A stretch of DNA of 11,023 bases, taken from an uncultured Chthonomonas sp. (GTDB lineage Bacteria > Armatimonadota > Chthonomonadetes > Chthonomonadales > CAJBBX01). Location: assembly GCA_903886985.1 (NCBI GenBank), contig CAISOI010000953.1, positions 1 to 11,023 of the forward strand, in the 5' to 3' direction. The notes beneath the pieces are model-generated. The model was not told where the DNA came from, ran no database searches, and saw only the letters and a program-made list of their open reading frames with translations. Position numbers and translations under genes: made by a program. Below, one piece after another: positions 1-7,400 of this stretch. Position 1 is the stretch's first letter. Each line of letters starts with the position of its first letter.

Positions 1-176
1 GTACCACTCACGTTATCTCAGGAAGCATCTTTGGCGTTGGTGCCTCGAAGCGCTTCTCTGCAGTTCGCTGGGGGGTCGCCCAAACTATGGTGGTCGCATG
101 GATACTTACAATTCCTGCGTCTGCCGCCATCGCAGGAATAACCTATAAACTGTTCACCTTATCAGGAATTCACTAG
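1..176 (+). CDS. pit: Inorganic phosphate permease, PiT family (C-terminal fragment)
   Basis: Only the last 57 codons are in the window, read from base 3 to a TAG at 174-176; the start lies beyond the left edge. The fragment begins TTHVISGSIFGVGASKRFSA and continues with VRWGVAQTMVVAWILTIPAS. This is the C-terminal signature of PiT-family phosphate/cation symporters: a TTH-(V)-S-G stretch, a G-x-G-A-x-K-R-x-S-A-V-R-W loop, then a final membrane helix. Family members are inner-membrane, low-affinity phosphate carriers driven by ion gradients. A position just upstream of a Pst operon fits a phosphate-transport neighbourhood. A terminator-like hairpin follows it and the Pho-box promoter lies beyond that, so it is probably a separate transcription unit. 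The family call is firm from the motif. Substrate detail is inferred. Confidence 0.88.
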   Translation, partial: TTHVISGSIFGVGASKRFSAVRWGVAQTMVVAWILTIPASAAIAGITYKLFTLSGIH

Positions 177-218
177 GCGTACCCCATACAAATTGCCGCT
201 TCATACACCTCAAAGATT

Positions 219-255
219 GATCGCCTGATTCCTTCATCTGGCGATCCTTTCTTTG
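219..255 (+). terminator. Probable intrinsic terminator after the Pit gene
   Basis: GATCGCC (219-225) is perfectly complementary to GGCGATC (240-246), giving a 7-bp stem with a 14-nt loop. It is followed at once by a T-rich run, CTTTCTTTG (247-255). It lies 43 nt after the Pit stop codon and before the Pho box, which is where a boundary between transcription units would be expected. The T tract is interrupted by C, so efficiency is uncertain. Confidence 0.5.
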
Positions 256-309
256 TAAGTGCGCCATTCCACGCTCACTCCGGTGCCCATACAAGTCTCT
301 TTTAGTAAG

Positions 310-353
310 GTTAACATCTTGGTAACAAACCCTTAACATCCTCTTAACAATTA
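310..353 (+). promoter_or_regulatory. Putative PhoB/PhoP box: four tandem 11-bp repeats
   Basis: Four head-to-tail 11-bp units can be read: GTTAACATCTT (310-320), GGTAACAAACC (321-331), CTTAACATCCT (332-342) and CTTAACAATTA (343-353). All four share a TAACA core at the same phase, and the last two share CTTAACA exactly. Two 7-bp half-sites at 11-bp spacing per dimer is the known layout of the E. coli PhoB box, and TTAACA-type half-sites are known for B. subtilis PhoP and cyanobacterial Pho boxes. The following register (365-375, CTTAATGTAGG) begins CTTAA and overlaps a possible -10 element (TAATGT, 367-372). The site precedes the porin-pstS cluster, which also encodes an OmpR-type regulator of the PhoB family. 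Binding by that regulator is inferred. Confidence 0.8.
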
Positions 354-456
354 CCTATCAGACTCTTAATGTAGGGTTCCGAACGCTATGTTTTCCGCAT
401 GCAGTTGAACGGGATGATCCCTTGCAATCAAAAAATACTACGCAGAACCGACTACC

Positions 457-462
457 GGAGGA
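457..462 (+). promoter_or_regulatory. Ribosome binding site fixing the TTG start of the porin
   Basis: GGAGGA at 457-462 is a near-perfect Shine-Dalgarno sequence, 8 nt before the TTG at 471. It places translation start on TTG, directly ahead of a good signal peptide. No ATG in this frame is as well placed. Confidence 0.75.
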
Positions 463-470
463 CAAAGTAG

Positions 471-2186
471 TTGCAAAGAAATCGGTTGTATACAACTATA
501 TTAGGGATTGGGCTGGGATTTGCTACGATCAACATCGCTGCTAATGCTCAGACACCCAACGATGTACCCCAGGGACACTGGGCATACTCCGCTGTTGAAG
601 ATCTCGCCTCCAAAGGTTTGATCAAAGGTTATCCACCTGAAGGAAAGTTCTTTGGTGGTCGAACAGTAACTCGCTACGAAATGGCGACCATCGTTCAACG
701 CATTCTTCAACGCGTGGACGATCTGCTAGCCAAAAAAGCAGATAAAGGTGGCGCACCACAAACGACACCTGCTCCTCAAGGTGTTTCCGAGACACAGTTG
801 AACGAAGTGCGCAAACTTGTAGAAGAATTGAAAACAGAGCTTACAGTCATCGGTACCGATTTGACCAAGGTCAAAGAGGAACTGAAAGAGCTCTCAGGAA
901 AGATCGACGCTGTTAAAGAGACAGCTGATTCCGCAAAAGACGCTGCAAGTAAAGCGGGAGCTGATGCTGCTGCTGCGAAAGCAACTGCAGACGATGCTAA
1001 TACTCGCATTCAGTCTGTAGTAGATGCAGTTAAAGAGCAGGCTGGACGTATCGACAAGGTGCAGTCCAGCAAGGTTGAGAGTGGATTTGGTTCTGTTAAA
1101 TTCAGTGGACTATTTCAAGTCTGGTCATTGAATGAACTTAATGCCCCCAATAGGGGTCAAGTAGATACTCTTCGACTCCGCCGCGCGGAACTCAAATTTG
1201 GTGGAAATATCAATCCTCAAGCATATTGGTGGACCATGATCGATCCATCCAAGAGCGTCAGTTTGAACACAACGTCAGCGGGTGGGAACATCACTTCGGT
1301 CTCTCCAAATCAATCCTCTAACGTTTTGCAAGAGTTGGGCATTGGATACAGCCTTGCTCCTGTAAATGTTATGCCCCACTTTGTTGTTGAAATTGGGCAG
1401 CAGAAGGTTCCGATGTCGATGGAAGGCGTCCGAAGCTCGGCGAAACTCTATACAGTTGAACGTTCTCTGTTCAATACGTCCGCAACAGGCAACAATGCTG
1501 GACGAACCGGCGATATCCGCGAAACCGGCGTCATGATCCGCTATGCAGATAATGGCGTTGCCTCCAACAACAAAGACGTCATCGGAAACAACAACGGCTT
1601 CAAATCGACTGGGAAAGCCCCGCGCGCCGAAGCACAGTTTGGAGTATTCGACGACGGTGGCAACCTTCAAAACACCACGGATAACAACAACGGCAAAGAG
1701 TTTATCGGTCACTTGATTGTCCGACCAACTCCAAACACCCTTCTTGGAGTGTACGGAGAAGGTTCACAAGGGGTTAACGGAAACTTGAATACACCACGGC
1801 TTCGCCTTGGGGTGGAAGGCTCCATTACACTGGGTCGCCACGTGTTCGAAACTGAACTCGTGCGGGCCAGAGACAGCGCCGTTAGTGGCAGCACGGTCAC
1901 TAACAACCGCGTGCTATCAACGGGTGGATATCTGCTTTATGCTTACAATGTTTCACCAAAATGGCAGCTTGTAGCCCGTGGAGAATACTGGAACCCGAAT
2001 CGGGATAATCATGGCGCCGCTTATGCCAATGAAAAAGACCTCGTTCTCGGATTCCAATATTTCCTAACAGAGGACCATTCCAAGATTCAGTTCAACTGGA
2101 TCCGTAAGAATATCAACGGTCCAATGCCAGGCAGCTTTGGAGCAGACAGAAGTCTATTCCTTGCTGGCTTCCAAACATCACTGTAA
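471..2186 (+). CDS. SLH-domain outer-membrane porin, OprP/Porin_O_P-like
   Basis: The protein has 571 aa and starts at TTG, supported by GGAGGA 8 nt upstream. Residues 1-26 look like a signal peptide, with cleavage after ANA. Residues about 28-85 form one SLH domain (DVPQGHWAYSAVEDLASKGL, then a TRYEMA motif). Residues about 106-198 are a charged, Ala-rich coiled coil. Residues about 203-571 look like a beta-barrel. The barrel carries TLRLRRAELKFGG and IGQQKVPMSME...YTVERSLF, which resemble the phosphate-selective porin O/P family. SLH porins of this architecture occur in Armatimonadota, Cyanobacteria and Deinococcus-type envelopes, where the SLH and coil are thought to reach the cell wall. 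Being first behind the Pho box and 64 nt before pstS, it probably admits phosphate or phosphorylated anions across the outer membrane. Porin and SLH calls are firm; phosphate selectivity is inferred from context and weak family resemblance. Confidence 0.85.
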   Translation: MQRNRLYTTILGIGLGFATINIAANAQTPNDVPQGHWAYSAVEDLASKGLIKGYPPEGKFFGGRTVTRYEMATIVQRILQRVDDLLAKKADKGGAPQTTPAPQGVSETQLNEVRKLVEELKTELTVIGTDLTKVKEELKELSGKIDAVKETADSAKDAASKAGADAAAAKATADDANTRIQSVVDAVKEQAGRIDKVQSSKVESGFGSVKFSGLFQVWSLNELNAPNRGQVDTLRLRRAELKFGGNINPQAYWWTMIDPSKSVSLNTTSAGGNITSVSPNQSSNVLQELGIGYSLAPVNVMPHFVVEIGQQKVPMSMEGVRSSAKLYTVERSLFNTSATGNNAGRTGDIRETGVMIRYADNGVASNNKDVIGNNNGFKSTGKAPRAEAQFGVFDDGGNLQNTTDNNNGKEFIGHLIVRPTPNTLLGVYGEGSQGVNGNLNTPRLRLGVEGSITLGRHVFETELVRARDSAVSGSTVTNNRVLSTGGYLLYAYNVSPKWQLVARGEYWNPNRDNHGAAYANEKDLVLGFQYFLTEDHSKIQFNWIRKNINGPMPGSFGADRSLFLAGFQTSL

Positions 2187-2250
2187 TAAACTAGACCCAT
2201 CTGGTCCTTCGAACTTCGGAGGGACGGAATTACGAGGAGACTATTCGACA

Positions 2251-3279
2251 ATGTCGATCAATATCTCTGGCAAAATCGGCGTAATCGCGGCAGCAATAGC
2301 TGTCGCGATAGCCGGAAGTGCCAATGGACAAACAATTAATGGTGCAGGCGCAACCTTCCCTGCTCCAATCTACGCAAAATGGTTTCAAGCATATAGTGCA
2401 GCACATGCGAACGTCCGATTCAACTACCAACCGGTAGGTTCAGGCGCTGGAATCGCACAGTACAAAGCAGGAACCGTCTTCTTCGGCGCAACAGATGCCC
2501 CGATGATGGACTCTGAAATGGGCGGCATGCAGCCCACACTGCATATCCCGACTGTAGCTGGCGCAGTTGTGCTCGCATACAACATCAAGGGTATCGGAGC
2601 TGGACTGAAACTTTCTGGTGACGTAATTGCAGATATTTACCTAGGTCATATCACCACATGGAACGATCCTCGCATTCAAAAAGAGAATCCGAACATAACC
2701 CTTCCCGGTGAAGCGATCACTGTTGTTCACCGATCTGACGGATCTGGCACCAGCTACATCTACACCAACTACTTAGCTTCTGTCAGCAATGAATGGAAAA
2801 ACAAAGTCGGTGCAGGTAAGTCGGTCAGCTGGCCAACGGGCCTTGGTGGCAACGGTAATGCCGGTGTCGCAGGTCTTGTCAAAAGCTCTTCCGGTGGAAT
2901 TGGTTACGTTGAACTTGCTTATGCAGTTCAGACCAAGTTGAACTACGGTCCCGTCAAGAACAAGGCCGGCAATTTCGTCCTTGCAAGCACCGCCAGCACC
3001 ACGGCAGCTGCAAGCGTTGCTGTTAACGCCCTAAAGAAAGATGTCCGCGTCTCCATCGTGAACGGTACTGGAGCGAACACATATCCTATCTCTGGCTTCA
3101 CCTATCTTTTGGTGCCGAAGGCATCCAAGGACGCCGCAACAGCCGCTGTTGTTGCAGATTTCTTGAAGTGGGCTATGGGACCAGGACAGGGCATGGCTGA
3201 GTCTCTTCTCTATGCCGCTCTACCAGCGGAAGCAGTTAAGATCAACGAAGCAGCAATCAGCACCATAAAAGTGAAGTAG
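2251..3279 (+). CDS. pstS: Periplasmic phosphate-binding protein PstS
   Basis: The start is ATG 2251, behind GAGGAGA (2234-2240). An in-frame ATG at 2137 would overlap the porin gene and place residues before the signal peptide, so it is rejected. The 342-aa product has a signal peptide (residues 1-26, hydrophobic 9-22, ending ANG). The mature protein opens with INGAGATFPAPIYAKW, the classic PstS N-terminus. Phosphate-contact regions are visible: GSGAGIAQ (63-70), FGATDAPM (78-85) and RSDGSGTS (161-168). DIYLGHITTWND and WPTGLGGNGNAGVAG also match the family. It captures phosphate in the periplasm and delivers it to PstCA-PstB. The absence of a lipobox suggests a soluble periplasmic protein, as in Gram-negatives. 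No Pho box lies in the 64-nt gap to the porin, so it is probably co-transcribed with it. Confidence 0.96.
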   Translation: MSINISGKIGVIAAAIAVAIAGSANGQTINGAGATFPAPIYAKWFQAYSAAHANVRFNYQPVGSGAGIAQYKAGTVFFGATDAPMMDSEMGGMQPTLHIPTVAGAVVLAYNIKGIGAGLKLSGDVIADIYLGHITTWNDPRIQKENPNITLPGEAITVVHRSDGSGTSYIYTNYLASVSNEWKNKVGAGKSVSWPTGLGGNGNAGVAGLVKSSSGGIGYVELAYAVQTKLNYGPVKNKAGNFVLASTASTTAAASVAVNALKKDVRVSIVNGTGANTYPISGFTYLLVPKASKDAATAAVVADFLKWAMGPGQGMAESLLYAALPAEAVKINEAAISTIKVK

Positions 3280-3291
3280 TCTAAAATTCGA

Positions 3292-3349
3292 GAGTCTCTT
3301 GCGTCATGACCGGCGTCATGCCAAGACGGACGCAAGAGATCCTCTTTTT
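3292..3349 (+). terminator. Hairpin with T-run between pstS and pstCA (partial terminator)
   Basis: TCTCTTGCGTC (3295-3305) pairs perfectly with GACGCAAGAGA (3329-3339), an 11-bp stem. GAG (3292-3294) can add to CTC (3342-3344) across a 2-nt bulge. Five T follow at 3345-3349. The loop contains a second perfect stem, CATGAC (3305-3310) with GTCATG (3315-3320). It lies 13 nt after the pstS stop and 30 nt before the pstCA start, inside what otherwise looks like one operon. A leaky terminator or mRNA-stabilising hairpin here would keep PstS more abundant than the permease. That is the usual need for a binding protein. Confidence 0.7.
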
Positions 3350-3378
3350 GTAATCCAAGCAATAACTGGAAATATCAA

Positions 3379-5409
3379 TTGCCTCAAGAAAATTCCACAA
3401 CTGAATATATTCCGGGTCGCCCCAGCTCTCTGCAAGGCAAAAAGAATGCAGGATTAGGCGACAAAGTTTTCCGTAACATCACTCTTTTGTTTAGTTTGGT
3501 CGTCGTTCTGCTCATCGTTTGGATCGGAGTACAACTCTTCAAAGAATCCAGCATTACGCGACACCTTACCGGTATTTCCATTCTCTCCAGTTCTGTATGG
3601 GATGTACAGCACCAACAATATGGTGCACTCCCATTTATCATCGGTACCCTGGTCACATCTGCACTCGCGCTTTTAATAGCCGTGCCGATGGGTCTCGGAG
3701 CAGCCTTATTTCTTACCGAAATTGCTCCTCGATGGATTTCGACACCTGTCTCGTTTATCATTGAACTTATCGCCGCTGTTCCGAGTGTTATCTTTGGTCT
3801 GTGGGGCTTTCAAGTCGTCTGCCCGTTCCTCCAGGATCACGTTAACCCTTGGCTGATTGCGCATTTTGGTTCTCTGCCGATCTTTGCCCCTCCGGCAACG
3901 CTCACGAATATGCTCGCCGCAGGACTAATCCTGGCGATCATGATCCTTCCGTTCATTACTTCCGTCTCCCGAGAAGTTATCAAAACTGTTCCCGGTTCGC
4001 AACGCGAAGCCGCACTGGGGATGGGAGCTACAAAATGGGAAACTGTTAGAGACGTTGTTCTCAAGGGTGCGAAATCCGGAATTGTTGGAGCCGTCATGCT
4101 GGCACTCGGACGTGCGATCGGCGAAACGATGGCAGTTGTCATGGTGATTGGTAATAATCCCCACATCGTCAAGTCGCTCTTACAGCCCGGCTACACGATG
4201 CCATCGCTATTGGCAAACGAATTTAACGAAGCCGCGAATGAACCTATCCAAAGGTCCGCTCTACTCGAAATAGCGTTTATTCTTTTCATTATCACGCTGA
4301 TAATCAATGCATCTGCGCGACTACTTATTCTCTGGGGAAATCGTCAGGCGACCGGTGGTAACAGCAGTTCTGAAAAGATTGCCGCGAAGTTGGAAGTGGT
4401 GAAAAAGTTTGGTTTCCCGATTGTAATCGGTGCTGTATGCCTCTATCAAATTGTTGCGGACGTCAGTTCAAAGGGAATCGGCGGTTTATTGGGTCCCATC
4501 GAACTGGTTTTGGTACTATTCGGCCTTAGCAGGTGGATGACCAAGGTTTGCCGCAAAGACAATAAACTCTGGAATCGATGGCGTGCAGCGAACCACAATG
4601 CGATGTATGTACTCTTTTCCGGATTTGCGGCAATTGCCTGTATTCTGCTCTTTGCACTTGTTTACTATGTGGCAATACAGGGTTTCCGCGCACTCAATCC
4701 TAATTTCTTCTTGAACGACGGATCTAAACCGCCAGACGATCCAACCGGCGGTATGAAAAACGGAATTATCGGCACGTTGATGCTTGTCGGAATGGGAAGC
4801 GCCGTTGGCATCCCAATTGGACTCATGGGCGGAATATTTGTCGCTGAATTTGGCAAAGGTAAGTTTGGCGCGTACATTCGATTTGCCGCCGACGTCCTAA
4901 ACGGAATTCCGTCCGTCGTCATAGGCATGTTCGCTTATGCTGCCTTCGTCTTGCCCATCGGCCACTTCTCTGCAGCCGCCGGTGGCGCCGCTTTGGGCAT
5001 CATGATGATCCCAACCATTATGCGAACCACCGAAGAGATGTTAAGAATGGTCCCCACCAACTTGCGAGAAGCGAGTCTCGGACTTGGCGCGACCCGCTCC
5101 AGAACTATTATCTCAATCGTTTTGCCCGCAGCTCGCACGGGAATTGTCACGGGGATTATGCTCGCAGTTGCTCGCATCGCCGGTGAAACTGCACCATTGC
5201 TGTTTACCGCCTTTGGCAATCAATTTGTCAGCACTAAAGTCAATGAGCCGGTTAGTTCAATGACAATGATGATCTACAGATTCGCTACGTCCGCTTACCC
5301 AGTCTGGATTGACCTGGCGTGGGCAGGTGCACTCGTACTTTTGATAATGGTCTTAACGATCAGTATCATTGCAAGATTAGCAACCAGAAACCGTTACGCT
5401 CTGCGATAA
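3379..5409 (+). CDS. pstCA: Fused phosphate ABC permease PstC-PstA
   Basis: One 676-aa reading frame holds both permease subunits of the Pst transporter. The PstC-like half is about residues 25-320, with membrane helices from residue 33 and its EAA loop at 210-230 (REAALGMGATKWETV), then GRAIGETMAV. The PstA-like half is about residues 395-676: a helix at 409-433, then GIIGTLMLV and VAEFGKGKFG, its EAA loop at 564-584 (REASLGLGATRSRTI), and ARIAGETAPLLFTAFG. Each EAA loop would dock one PstB subunit. Between the halves, residues about 345-362 and 369-386 are two further hydrophobic segments, an even number that would keep both halves in their normal topology. The start is TTG with only a weak RBS (TGGA, 3367-3370). 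No better upstream start is obvious, but this start is the least certain part. Confidence 0.93.
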   Translation: MPQENSTTEYIPGRPSSLQGKKNAGLGDKVFRNITLLFSLVVVLLIVWIGVQLFKESSITRHLTGISILSSSVWDVQHQQYGALPFIIGTLVTSALALLIAVPMGLGAALFLTEIAPRWISTPVSFIIELIAAVPSVIFGLWGFQVVCPFLQDHVNPWLIAHFGSLPIFAPPATLTNMLAAGLILAIMILPFITSVSREVIKTVPGSQREAALGMGATKWETVRDVVLKGAKSGIVGAVMLALGRAIGETMAVVMVIGNNPHIVKSLLQPGYTMPSLLANEFNEAANEPIQRSALLEIAFILFIITLIINASARLLILWGNRQATGGNSSSEKIAAKLEVVKKFGFPIVIGAVCLYQIVADVSSKGIGGLLGPIELVLVLFGLSRWMTKVCRKDNKLWNRWRAANHNAMYVLFSGFAAIACILLFALVYYVAIQGFRALNPNFFLNDGSKPPDDPTGGMKNGIIGTLMLVGMGSAVGIPIGLMGGIFVAEFGKGKFGAYIRFAADVLNGIPSVVIGMFAYAAFVLPIGHFSAAAGGAALGIMMIPTIMRTTEEMLRMVPTNLREASLGLGATRSRTIISIVLPAARTGIVTGIMLAVARIAGETAPLLFTAFGNQFVSTKVNEPVSSMTMMIYRFATSAYPVWIDLAWAGALVLLIMVLTISIIARLATRNRYALR

Positions 5410-5430
5410 CGATCAAATAAGGATAACCAA

Positions 5431-5784
5431 ATGAAAACAAATTGGACAGTATTTTTGGCAGCCGCGACGTTGGCTACCATGGTTGGATGTGGCAAACCGG
5501 GTGGTTCGAGCGATAGCACCAGCCCGTCTGCCGGCACCGGCAGTGGCGGCGCGGCAACAACGACATCCATTACCGCAGTGCAAAGCAAATTGAAGTCCGA
5601 TCCGGATCTCGCCACCATCAAAGTTTCCGAACAGAACGGCTCAATTCAATTGGATGGAACCGTGAAGGATTCCGCGACCAAGGATAAAGCCGAGAAAGTG
5701 ACGGGAGATGTTCTAAAGGAACAGAAATCCACCGGTGGAGTTCTAAATAATATTCAAATTGCAGAAACCCCAGCAGCGAAATAA
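5431..5784 (+). CDS. Small BON-domain lipoprotein within the pst operon
   Basis: The 117-aa protein starts at ATG, with AAGGA (5419-5423) upstream, 21 nt after pstCA. Residues 1-20 form a lipoprotein signal ending MVGC, so Cys20 is the likely lipidated residue. A Gly/Ser/Thr-rich linker runs to about residue 46. Residues about 47-113 match a BON domain: an ITAVQSKLKSDPDL helix, an IKVSEQNGSIQLDGTV strand pair with the central conserved Gly, an amphipathic helix, and a final GVLNNIQI strand. BON domains are thought to bind membranes or envelope components. No role in phosphate uptake is established for them. Its position between permease and ATPase genes implies co-expression under phosphate starvation. 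A function in supporting the Pst complex or the envelope is only a guess. Confidence 0.82.
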   Translation: MKTNWTVFLAAATLATMVGCGKPGGSSDSTSPSAGTGSGGAATTTSITAVQSKLKSDPDLATIKVSEQNGSIQLDGTVKDSATKDKAEKVTGDVLKEQKSTGGVLNNIQIAETPAAK

Positions 5785-5806
5785 GTAGACGCTAAACAGG
5801 TAATGG

Positions 5807-6631
5807 ATGAAGATGTCTCATAGTGTTATCGGACAATTGACTGATACAGGAGTTGACCAATTGAGCGAAGGCGTACCAGTGATTCGCATGGCAGCGAACA
5901 GCCTTGATTTTTATTACGGGAGCTTTAAGGCTCTGACCGGCGTAAATATCTCGGTTCCCAATCGCAAGGTGACGGCCCTCATCGGTCCGTCGGGATGTGG
6001 CAAGTCTACATTCCTGCGTTGCCTGAATCGAATGAATGATGAAATTGTGGGTACTAAAGTAGTTGGTAAGGTCAGTCTCGACGGGGATGACATATATGCT
6101 CGCGGAGTAAGTCTTACAGACCTTCGTAAGCGCGTAGGAATGGTTTTTCAACGTCCAAATCCGTTCCCTATGTCAATTTTTGACAATATTACTTATGGAC
6201 CTAGAATACACGGTGAAAATAAAAAAGATAAGCTGCAAGAGATAGCCGAAACGAGCTTAAAGAAAGCCGCTCTTTGGGATGAAGTTAAAGACAGTCTGAA
6301 AAAGTCGGCCCAGGACCTCTCTGGTGGCCAGCAGCAACGATTGTGTATTGCAAGGGTATTGGCGGTGGAGCCAGAAGTTCTCTTGATGGATGAGCCCTGC
6401 TCCGCTCTGGATCCTAACTCAACATTTCGAATAGAAGAGCTGATGTCAGAGCTCAAACATAAATATACAATTGTCATTGTGACCCATAACATGCAGCAGG
6501 CAGCTCGTGTATCTGAACAGACTGGCTTCTTCTTAAAAGGAGAGCTTGTCGAAGTTGGAGAGACCGCCAAGATATTTAATCAACCTGACGATCAGCGCAC
6601 CGATGATTATATTCGGGGCCGTTTTGGTTGA
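5807..6631 (+). CDS. pstB: Phosphate ABC transporter ATP-binding protein PstB
   Basis: The 274-aa ATPase energises PstCA-mediated phosphate import at the inner-membrane face. All nucleotide-binding motifs are intact: Walker A GPSGCGKST (60-68), Q-loop Gln115 in VFQRPNPFPMSI, signature LSGGQ (171-175), Walker B VLLMDEP (191-197) and the switch His227. The phrases FLRCLNRMND, EPCSALDP and the C-terminal DYIRGRFG are typical of PstB rather than other ABC ATPases. The N-terminus has about 30 residues before the core domain, slightly longer than usual. The true start could be ATG 5807 or ATG 5813, both after the AGG at 5798-5800. The gap to the BON lipoprotein gene is 22 nt, consistent with one operon. 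Confidence 0.96.
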   Translation: MKMSHSVIGQLTDTGVDQLSEGVPVIRMAANSLDFYYGSFKALTGVNISVPNRKVTALIGPSGCGKSTFLRCLNRMNDEIVGTKVVGKVSLDGDDIYARGVSLTDLRKRVGMVFQRPNPFPMSIFDNITYGPRIHGENKKDKLQEIAETSLKKAALWDEVKDSLKKSAQDLSGGQQQRLCIARVLAVEPEVLLMDEPCSALDPNSTFRIEELMSELKHKYTIVIVTHNMQQAARVSEQTGFFLKGELVEVGETAKIFNQPDDQRTDDYIRGRFG

Positions 6632-6679
6632 GATTGTCTCTGTCGTATTTTAATCGGGAATACCCCGGAAATAGGAAAT

Positions 6680-7363
6680 ATGAAAGTACTTGTGGTTGAC
6701 GATGAAATGCCTATTCTTGAGGCAGTGGCATATAACCTTCGCAAAGAAGGCTATGTAGCTCTAACGGCATTTGATGCGGAACAGTGTCTGCAAATTACGC
6801 GGGCCGAAAAACCCGATCTCATCCTTTTGGATGTGATGCTTCCATCTGCGAGCGGTTTTGACATCTGTAGAATGATTCGCAAGACGAGCGCGGTCCCTAT
6901 AATCATGCTGACTGCGCGCGCGGAAGAGACGGATCGCGTTGTGGGGCTGGAACTAGGGGCAGACGATTACGTCACCAAACCATTTTCAATGCGGGAGCTT
7001 ATGGCACGGGTTAAGACCGTATTGCGCCGAACCACCAATGGTGAAAAGGTCCACATCAAACAACCCATTGAATTATGCGGAATTCGTATAGATCCGACCA
7101 AATATGAAGTCACTGTCCGTGGTGCAAAAACTGACCTTTCACCAAAAGAATTTAATCTGTTGCTCTTCTTTTTGAGACATCCCGATCAAGTCTTCTCGAG
7201 ACAGACGTTGCTCGATAATGTTTGGGGTGCAGACGCCTACGTAGAGGATCGCACAGTTGACGTCCACATGCGGTGGTTGAGAGAAAAGGTGGAAGAAGTT
7301 CCATCCAGACCAGAACGCCTGGTAACTGTACGAGGTGTCGGATATAAATTGAACACGGATTAA
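6680..7363 (+). CDS. phoB: Phosphate-regulon response regulator, OmpR/PhoB family
   Basis: The 227-aa two-domain regulator is the standard length for the family. The receiver domain (1-118) has the acidic pair Asp7/Asp8, phosphoacceptor Asp51 (LILLDVMLPSASGFD), Thr78 (IIMLTAR) and Lys100 (YVTKPF). The C-terminal winged helix (about 128-227) shows LSPKEFNLLLFFLRHPDQVFSRQTLL, DRTVDVHMRWLREKVE and a closing VTVRGVGYKL. Phosphorylated by the downstream kinase, it should bind direct-repeat Pho boxes as a head-to-tail dimer. The four 11-bp repeats at 310-353 are the obvious target. A start at ATG 6680 is supported by AGGA (6673-6676), although the spacing is short. PhoB and PhoP names are both used for this orthologue group; the sequence alone does not choose. 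Confidence 0.92.
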   Translation: MKVLVVDDEMPILEAVAYNLRKEGYVALTAFDAEQCLQITRAEKPDLILLDVMLPSASGFDICRMIRKTSAVPIIMLTARAEETDRVVGLELGADDYVTKPFSMRELMARVKTVLRRTTNGEKVHIKQPIELCGIRIDPTKYEVTVRGAKTDLSPKEFNLLLFFLRHPDQVFSRQTLLDNVWGADAYVEDRTVDVHMRWLREKVEEVPSRPERLVTVRGVGYKLNTD

Positions 7364-7400
7364 TCCGTAAATTGGTTAGAAATGTCTTGCTGGAGATAAA

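Noticed and set aside
411..421. Short dyad GGGATGATCCC in the porin leader as an operator
   Set aside because: It is a 5-bp inverted repeat with a 1-nt centre and no second copy elsewhere in the window. Such dyads arise easily by chance.
1275..1712. Long reverse-strand open frame inside the porin gene
   Set aside because: It lies wholly within a well-supported gene, has no family features and is low-complexity in places. It is a shadow of the porin codons.
2137..2250. Upstream in-frame ATG for pstS at 2137
   Set aside because: It would overlap the porin gene by 50 nt and put 38 residues before a clean signal peptide. ATG 2251 has a good Shine-Dalgarno sequence and starts directly at the signal peptide.
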